From Plantago ovata (taxonomy: Eukaryota > Streptophyta > Magnoliopsida > Lamiales > Plantaginaceae), in the NCBI GenBank assembly GCA_028274465.1, contig CM051457.1:59567550-59631549 (forward strand): a stretch of 64,000 nucleotides of DNA. Direction: 5' to 3'. Made by a program: the position numbers and the translations under genes. Below the pieces are notes generated by a model. The model did not search any database. It saw nothing but the letters and a program-made list of their open reading frames with translations, and was not told where the DNA came from. Positions 57,333 to 64,000 of the stretch are shown piece after piece (position 1 is the stretch's first letter; every line of letters starts with the position of its first letter).

Positions 57333-58770
57333 TTCGGATTTTCTTAGGAGAAATAGTATAGAACGAAAATAATAAATCAACTATTGAAATACCATTTCTA
57401 AATACACAGTCAACATAACTAAACAACAAGGTCCTTTAGCTGTTTAGCTTCCACTATTTTCACATATGATTGCCCCCAAAACAAACATACGGGTAATGTC
57501 CAACAAGTTACCGTAGTGGCCAAGATCCAAATCCATACTATGCTATACTCCAACAGGGGCTGGTCCCATAGCATAATATGACCGGTAGGACTATCCAATT
57601 GTGTCACGCAACTCTTGGGTGTTAAATCTAATTTAACCTGATGCTCTACATATTTTACCTATCGAGGTCGCTAGATACAATATGCAGTAAGTTATAACCA
57701 TAGGCTTACTCTAATCTGACGATCACTGCGAGTCTGCAAGACGAGGTCGCCAATACAGGGAAACGCAATGAAAGTTCAGAATTAAAGCACCCCATGGAAA
57801 GCATCTCAGAAACACATACGTGTACATATTTCTGCACTTATATTGGTTGGGGCTTGTAGCTTGAGGGTTGTTATCAGTCATCTACAAACAAATAAGGGCG
57901 CCGCCTACCCATCATGCATGAGCGGCCTACACGTAATGGATGCCGCCTATCAATTCTAGTTCTAAACGCAGTCAAGCACATAATGGGCGCCGCCTACCCA
58001 TACATAAAAATATGCGGTCCGACAAATAAGAGGGCGCCACCTACCCTCGCATGCATAGCGGTCGAATGGAAAGTAAAATACGTGGTATTTAAACATGCAT
58101 TGTCAAACAATAGCATATTGAGCATACAAACAAGTAGTAGCCTATGTGGATGCCAAATGACTTCATAATTTCATTATGAAAATTATAATCGCATACTTAT
58201 AATCTCTATGAAAATTGAAAATTTGGACTAGATTGAAAAATCAAAAATTATATTGACCAGGTAGCAATTTTCGAAAACCCAAAGGACTCAATTGTAATTT
58301 TCGAAACCTTGGAGGTGTCAAATTTAAAATTCAAAAGTAGAAAGACTTATTTGTAATAAACAATAAATTGATAAACCACAAATAATCCCCTTAACTTTAT
58401 ACTAATTAAATTTAACCCCTCTAGTTAACAATAATTACGATTAAATCATATTTATATTCCAAATATAAAATTCAATCCTCAAAATTTCCAAAATTCGATT
58501 TTGGGTCCAACCCAAAAAAAATATATATATTATATACGGGGACGGGACCGTCCCGTCCCCTAAGGTGCATGCGGCCGCAGGCGCCCGGCGCCTGCATCAC
58601 GCAGGCGATGAAATATATATATAAAAAAATAATTTTTTTTTTTTGAAAAATATAAATTCTAATTTATATAAAAACAAAATTTTTGAAAATCGAATTAATC
58701 ATAGAATCAATTGCATCCACATAAACTACAAAATCACATAATATATATACGTATATACGTAATCAATTAA
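57333..58770 (-). other. C2 leader with repeat array and GC island
   Basis: Counterpart of 20354-21916. The GGGTAGGCGGCGCCC-type repeats lie at 57895-58050. The GC island is reduced to about 80 bp (58535-58615). No gene. Confidence 0.65.
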
Positions 58771-58772
58771 CC

Positions 58773-58786
58773 TGGCTCTGATACCA
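58773..58786 (-). promoter_or_regulatory. Primer-binding site, C2
   Basis: TGGTATCAGAGCCA on the minus strand, one base from the LTR. Confidence 0.92.
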
Positions 58787-58787
58787 C

Positions 58788-60672
58788 TGTACGAAAATAT
58801 GGTCAGAGTTACCCCTAGGGTACGCAGCGGAATTTCAAAAATTTTCTTAACATGCAGGTTAATTGATCATGTATATAGCATATATATTAAACACGTTAAT
58901 CAGAAGACTTACAATACTCCAAAAGCAAGCACAGGTATCAAGTCTTCGTAATAGTCCGGTGAATCTTCTCCTTCGTCGAAGTCGAATATATCTGCAATAC
59001 TTTGATTATCTGCAAGACAATAAAAGTTAGTTTCCAGCTACTTGAACCTCAACCTTGGTATCCACGGATGAACACCTTATCGGAAAGAATGCTAGTATAT
59101 TCTTTGTGTGGCCAAGAAGATGGAGCGGCGTTTTCCTCCGGTGGGAGTGGCGCGCGCGCAAGGGAGGTCAATCAAATTAAAACTCAATTAGGAAAATCTA
59201 ACTTATCCCTTGACTTCTAATAGAGGAAGGAGTCGAACTCCTTCCCCTACTACTACTACTGGTCGCGCGCGCAAGGGAGGTCAGGTGGGTCCCGATTTTG
59301 GGACCCACTTATAATTCTAAGGCAATTCAAATTCCAAGTAGATTTTTCCCATGTGCATATATTAATTCTAAATTAACATATCCTTTCAAATCAAACCTCT
59401 ATTATATTTCTAAAATATAATCTTTAATTGTATTTACATAAAATACAATTAATCAGCCAATTCAATTAATAATTCCAAATCATTAATTGAGCCACAAATT
59501 ATTATAATTAATTCCAAATCAATTATAATTCATCAATCACAATTAATTCTAAATTAATTACGATTCCATCTTCAAGGATATTCGGATAAGCTGAATCACC
59601 ATATAGTGTGACCCATAGGGCCTCATTGTATTAAGCAAGTCCTAGACTAGGCAAAATGGAATTCCTAGACGGTTCCATTTGCAATATTAATACATGAGGA
59701 CGCTTGAGAGGTTTCTCAAAGCAAACCCTTTCGTTGTGAAGTTTGTTGCGCTCAACGCGGCGATGGTAACGTCCCTTCATCTGACTGACTCGAATGCATC
59801 TAGGATCGATGAAGTGTCTATCCCAATAATACATCCACGGGCGTCTTCAGTGAGTTTCTTGGTGAATCCAATATCTATTATGACTATCATAATAATATTG
59901 ATACGCTGGCCAGCGGTTTTACCAATCACAACTATGAACGACTATGAGCAGTGCTCTCCTGTGCTACACATGAGAGATGAATCCTTCACAGAATCACTTA
60001 TCATCCCCATTTGTATGTACCCATAATCCTGGATCGTGTCTTGGGTCAACTGCTTATTCAGAGCTTACATCGACGGGTCCACCAAGGATATGGGGCAACA
60101 AATGTGATGATAAAGTCCTGTAAGTCTAAAGGACGACTGGCCTCACTTCGACAACTTTCCGGTTCCCATAGACACTTCGGTGTAGAGTATACATCGATGG
60201 GAGTTTCCGGTGGGTACTTCCATTGTTCGGTAATCACCCTTCGAACAACTATGCGGAGTTATGGGAACGTTTCTTGATTGTCCAACAATCCGTTCCGTGG
60301 CCGTGGGATCGGCTCACACTTGCTCTAACAAGTATAACCTCCACGCATACTAGTCTCAGTTGGTTCATTCAGACCCCTACATCCGAGATGAACCTCGACT
60401 AGGGAGAGTTTGGGATAGATGATAACTCACATAGCTCCCACTATCTGTGTGATCGGTCATCTATCCGAGGGGACATGTTTAATATCAATACAGACAGGAA
60501 TAGAGATATGAAATGTTGTATGCCTGGTGTAATATAAATATGAAAGCGATACTTAATAGTCAAACAACAAACATATATTATATTACGTTGACCTGTGTAA
60601 TAGTACATATATGCCCTTAATAAGGGCTGCATGCCCTTAATAAAGACTGTCTCTAGGATATATACACTATCA
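58788..60672 (-). repeat. C2 5' LTR, TATA region deleted
   Basis: 1885 bp. Compared with the 3' LTR, the stretch matching about 45205-45432, which holds the TATA palindrome, is missing at about 59167. The word GCGCGCAAGGGAGGTCA occurs both at the breakpoint (59152-59168) and at its normal place near 59266-59282, so the deletion involved a copied or switched segment. Confidence 0.85.
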
Positions 60673-60677
60673 GAGGT

Positions 60678-61558
60678 GTCCTTACTGAGGATAACTGATG
60701 TTGTATGCCTTTTAAAGTGCAATACTCAGTTATGTACTGGTTTACAAACTCAGTACCACGGTCTGTTCTTATGACTTTTACCTTGTCATTTTTCATGACT
60801 TCAAGCTTATTCATCAAGTTAGGTATTTCAGTCCTTGTTTCAGACTTGTGCTTGATAAATACTACCCAAGTGAATCTTCAATAGTCATCTACCACCACCA
60901 TCATACTTCTTACCAGCATAGCTTGTTGAAGAAGATTCAAACAAGTCCATGTGCAAGAGTTGTAAAGGTTTTGTAGGTGACGGTACTGCCTTGTTCTTGA
61001 AAGAAGACTTGGTTTGCTTTCCTTGCTGACATGCGATGCAAACACCATCCTTCTTAAAAGTAACCTTAGGTAATCCAACTACAAGTGCCTTTTTAGACAA
61101 CTTATTCAGCATCTTGAAGTTTAGGTGACTTGTTCGTTTATGCCATAACCATGCTTTTTCAGCAAGGCAATCATGACCTGAGACAAGGCATTTTTCAACG
61201 ATTGCTAAAGACCAATCTACAGTATGCAAACCTCCTGATCTTCTAGCAACCATAATAACCTTCTTTGTCTCAAAGTCTATAAGTTTACATTCATCACTTT
61301 TGATTTTGATGAAGTAAGCTTTGTCAGCGAATTGACTCATGCTGAAAACGTTAAACTTAAGATTTTTGACATAAAGAACTCCCGAAATGGTAATGCATCC
61401 TAACTTCACGTCACCATAACCTTTAGTAGAACCAAAGCCTCCACCATCAAACCTTATTGTTGGACCTTTAGACCACCGTCTATAGTTTATAAGGTTTTTG
61501 TTGTTGCCCGTCATGTGCTTTCCACAACCACTGTCAAAGTGCCAAATTGCATTGTTTG
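60678..61558 (-). pseudogene. pol: A2 protease end, GAG-pre-integrase and integrase front
   Basis: After the TRIM: FDSGCGKHMTGN (protease), NVFSMSQFADKAYFI, zinc region WLWHKRTSHLNF...CIACQQGK, integrase Asp in HMDLFES and Asp in the RTDRGTEF motif near 60750-60770. C2 separates these from the catalytic Glu at 44820-44840. A frameshift near 60885 lies in the KKYGLVVVDDY region. Confidence 0.87.
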
Positions 61559-62111
61559 TGTAATGCCCTGCATCCCACATCGCTTAAGAGTGAGTGGAAT
61601 AAAGGGTATATATGTTAGACCACCACTCTCACATTGTATGAGGCCTTTTGGGTGATTCCAAAAGCAAATCCGTGCGGGCTCATACCCAAAGCGGACAATA
61701 TCATACTGTGGGGACGTGTGTGGGTCCGTCCAGGAATAACCACGTCTGTCGGATTGGTCGGGTCGTTACAAATGTTATCAGAGCCTAGATCAACCCAAAT
61801 CCCGCACAGGGTGGACGGTTGGTAAAGGTTATTGTCAGTTTGTCATCCCCACCACTTAAGGCGCTCGACGAGGACGTCGAGGCTTTAACGGGGGTAGTTT
61901 GTAATGCCCTGCATCCCACATCGCTTAAGAGTGAGTGGAATAAAGGGTATATATGTTAGACCACCACTCTCACATGGTATGAGGCCTTTTGGGTGATTCC
62001 AAAAGCAAATCCGTGCGGGCTCATGCCCAAAGCGGACAATATCATACTGTGGGGACGTGTGTGGGTCCGTCCAGGAGTAACCACGTCTGCCGGATTGGTC
62101 GGTTCGTTACA
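61559..62111 (+). mobile_element. TRIM (terminal-repeat retrotransposon in miniature)
   Basis: 553 bp: LTRs 61559-61770 and 61900-62111 (212 bp each, TGTAATGCCC...TCGTTACA, about five differences), TSD GTTTG (61554-61558, 62112-62116). The 129-bp inside has a TGTTATCAGAGCC site (61773-61785), one base off the initiator-Met primer site, and a GGGGG-containing PPT (61887-61899). No coding capacity. It lies in A2 protease, antisense to it. Confidence 0.95.
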
Positions 62112-62155
62112 GTTTGTCTCCGTGGCTGAAGTCTGCACAATCAAGAGCAAACAAG

Positions 62156-63345
62156 TTAATTATCCAATATTGAATGTCCATTAACATGTTCAAGAAAGCG
62201 TCCAGTGGAAACCCAAGTCTTGAGTTTTTCAACTTTGAATTGTTTTCTACTTGCTGAGGAACTAGAAGGTTTTGAGCCGAAAGACTTTTGATCATTGCTA
62301 ATCAAGTCCACTTTCTGATGTGGTGTCTTGCTCGGTTGACCTTTCTGCTGAACATACTTTTCAGTAAGTTCTTTTCTAGCAAGGTTCCTTCTAGTCCTAG
62401 CGTTTTGAGTTTTGTCAGAACTCTTAGGCTTGGTTTTGTTCATCTCTTTGAAGTATCTTTGTTGACTTTGCTTATACTCATGAAAAAGTTGACTTTTCTT
62501 GGTTTTGAAACCAAGTCCACTTTTCGGAGAATGCTGAGCTTTTGTCTTAGCAACCTTACTTGATTCAGGTTTGTCAGCAAAGGTCTTCTGATTACTTTTA
62601 GTAATCTTGCCTTTTGTCTTAACAAATTGCTTTTCAGCAACTTGTTTGGCGGAATGATTTACAACATCCTTTTTCTTAACAGTTTGCTTTTCAACAACCT
62701 GTTTACCTTTTAAAGTCTTGTTACTTTGAGTAGCAACAGCGGGTTTTACGGTCGTAGGTACTTGATTGCATATTTCAGCAACTTTAGATTGACCAATCTG
62801 ATAGAGTTCTGGTTGACCACTACCAGTTGCACGAACAAAGGTAATAGGTGATTTGTCTTTTCTCATGATTATTTCATCATCACCTTCATACGTTGCACCT
62901 AAACCTTCTTTCTGAGATGGGTCTCTCAGATAAGAGTTTAGTTCAGTCAGAGTATTACTCGCATCAGCATAAGATTTGAAATTGATTTTCATCTTTTTCA
63001 TTTCTTGTATTTCAGCAAGTAACTTTAGAATTGAGGACTGGTACTCTTCCAATTCTATTGCCATTTGAGAATTCTTCTCTGTAGCTTCAGCAATTAGCTT
63101 CTTGAGATGCAATATTTCAGCATCCTTCTTTTCTGACTCTTCTTTCAGCAAAACATACTTTTCAGTAGTTTGCTTGGTCAGAGTTTCAACATTCTGTAGT
63201 TTCTCTTGTTGTTTGCTCAGAGTTTTCTCAAATCTTTCGATTTCTCCTTGAATTCTATCAAGGTCAATATCATCTTCACTTTCTGAGTTAGAGTCATGGG
63301 TAGGACAATTTACCTGACCGGTCATGAGGCATAATTCGTAGTTTG
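62156..63345 (-). pseudogene. gag: A2 Gag C-terminal half
   Basis: Open from the deletion border at 63345 to the conserved stop at 62156: acidic start, coiled coil (about 62960-63240, heptads of Leu/Ile with Lys/Glu), then Lys/Ser/Gln-rich basic tail. Capsid and zinc knuckle are absent: A1 1595-2936 has no counterpart. The apparent ATG at 63406 lies in the LTR and is fortuitous. Here CAA stands where A1 has the TAA stop. Confidence 0.85.
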
Positions 63346-64000
63346 TGTTGGTCCCTTTAAACAACAAGAAAAGACTAGAGGGGGGGGGGGTGAATAGTCT
63401 TTTCAAACTTTCATCGTTTAAAAACTTTCTCAGTAAGGGCTTATTACTTTTCAGTTATGAGTTTGTTGATACTTAACTTTCTCAGCAAGTACTAGTTACT
63501 TTTCAGTAACGAGTTTTACTGATACTTAAATTCAGAGAGCGGAAGTCTTTATACAATAACTGCTTTATCAGTAAGTGATAGTTTCAGAAAGTGAACAGAG
63601 TGACATTGTACAGATAGATATGCTTTGCTGAAAACTAAATGCAGTAAAGTAAATCACACAAACACTTTTATAGTGGTATCTGAGAGTGGCGTAATCTCTC
63701 AACTAATCCACTTTGTCCTTTCTAGGACTGAATCCACTAAGATAAGTTTGAGGTTCCTTACAACACCTATCTAGAGCGATTTGAAAGAAACCAAAGCACA
63801 CTTTCTTCGTTTCCAACCTAACTAGAAAACTAAACCTTGTTCTCCACCAAACTTGGGACTTATAATCAACAACACTATGCTTGATTAAGTTCCCCCCTGA
63901 ATTTCACGCCTGAAAGGGTGTTTTTCAGTTAGAGAGGTTTGGGATGAGATAACTTGATTATAACTTATTCAGCTACAACAAGTAATCTAAGAAACAAAAC
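63346..64000 (-). repeat. A2 5' LTR, cut by the window end
   Basis: Minus-strand LTR ending ...GGGACCAACA at 63346, matching A1 1-247 and 1461-1594 and giving the uninterrupted form at the B4 insertion site. TATA box complement near 63664-63672. A run of ten G at 63378-63388 replaces six in A1. Confidence 0.85.

Larger units (their letters stand above)
44852..60672 (-). mobile_element. C2/C3: three-LTR composite of two C elements
   Basis: One insertion by its TSD (GAGGT at 44847-44851 and 60673-60677), but with three LTRs: 44852-46923, 51067-53104 and 58788-60672. Order on the minus strand: 5' LTR (C2 type), leader, gag, complete pol (C3 type), LTR (C3 type), second partial pol starting in protease, 3' LTR (C2 type). 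The outer LTRs share diagnostic sequence (e.g. repeated ATGCCCTTAATAA) not in the middle one, which is closer to C1. Confidence 0.88.
30393..64000 (-). mobile_element. A2: SIRE-like copia element in pieces
   Basis: Minus-strand A element running from a 5' LTR at the right window edge to a 153-bp stub of its 3' LTR. Three insertions with TSDs interrupt it: TRIM (61559-62111), C2/C3 (44852-60672), B2 (37922-43275). Taking each out restores colinearity with A1, so the pieces are one element of about 11.9 kb. It lacks its primer site and the first part of gag, but keeps most of pol and ORF3. Confidence 0.87.

Noticed and set aside
61559-62111. Pair of 212-bp direct repeats as a local tandem duplication
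   Set aside because: TG...CA ends, primer site, PPT and TSD show a TRIM instead.
1-64000. tRNA or rRNA genes, CRISPR arrays, bacterial operon signals
   Set aside because: None seen; the tRNA-like words are primer-binding sites of retroelements.

Overview
This is nuclear DNA of a flowering plant, probably a eudicot, and I see no host gene in it. Essentially all of the 64 kb can be assigned to nested, mostly decayed LTR retrotransposons. The evidence is plant-type copia and gypsy proteins, primer-binding sites matching initiator tRNA-Met (copia) or the GGCGCC type usual in Athila/Tat gypsy elements, 5-bp target-site duplications (TSDs), and AT-rich LTRs. I use four family names. A is a large SIRE/Maximus-like copia element with an extra long ORF after pol. 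B is an Athila-like gypsy family with LTRs of about 1.2 kb and no reverse transcriptase in any copy here. C is a copia family with LTRs of about 2 kb. The fourth is a 553-bp TRIM.

Layout, left to right. 1-11561: A1, plus strand (partial 5' LTR, gag, deleted pol, ORF3), with a solo B LTR (248-1455, TSD CTTGC) inside its LTR. 11562-30059: B1, minus strand (3' LTR, ORF2, gag-protease, 5' LTR); its gag is split by a complete C1 element (18287-28087, TSD AGATG). 30060-30392: the 3' end of a further B copy sharing B1's 5' LTR. 30393-64000: one A element, A2, minus strand, in pieces. Its order is 3' LTR stub, PPT, ORF3, RNase H/RT, B2 insertion (37922-43275, TSD CATCA), RT/integrase, C2/C3 composite (44852-60672, TSD GAGGT), integrase/protease with a TRIM inside (61559-62111, TSD GTTTG), gag, 5' LTR.

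A codes for Gag, copia-order Pol (PR-INT-RT-RH) and a very long acidic ORF3. ORF3 has its own TATA box and leader, and in both copies carries three in-frame GT...AG segments of 75, 72 and 75 nt that look like small introns or exitrons. B1 keeps gag-protease and a plant-transposon-type ORF2, which has a GC-palindrome block and a 538-bp GT-AG intron in front of it. B2 keeps only a different gag. Both B copies would need enzymes from elsewhere. C1 is the most intact element: one gag-pol frame broken by two stop codons.

Most useful leads: the self-contained ORF3 unit of A with its splice-like segments; the leader and intron of B1 ORF2; the swap of gag under near-identical LTRs or pol in both B and C; the three-LTR C2/C3 recombinant with its 737-bp tandem repeat; and the same 21-nt palindrome module missing from the 5' LTR of both B1 and B2. 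Lineage names rest on protein features read by eye, not on database searches.
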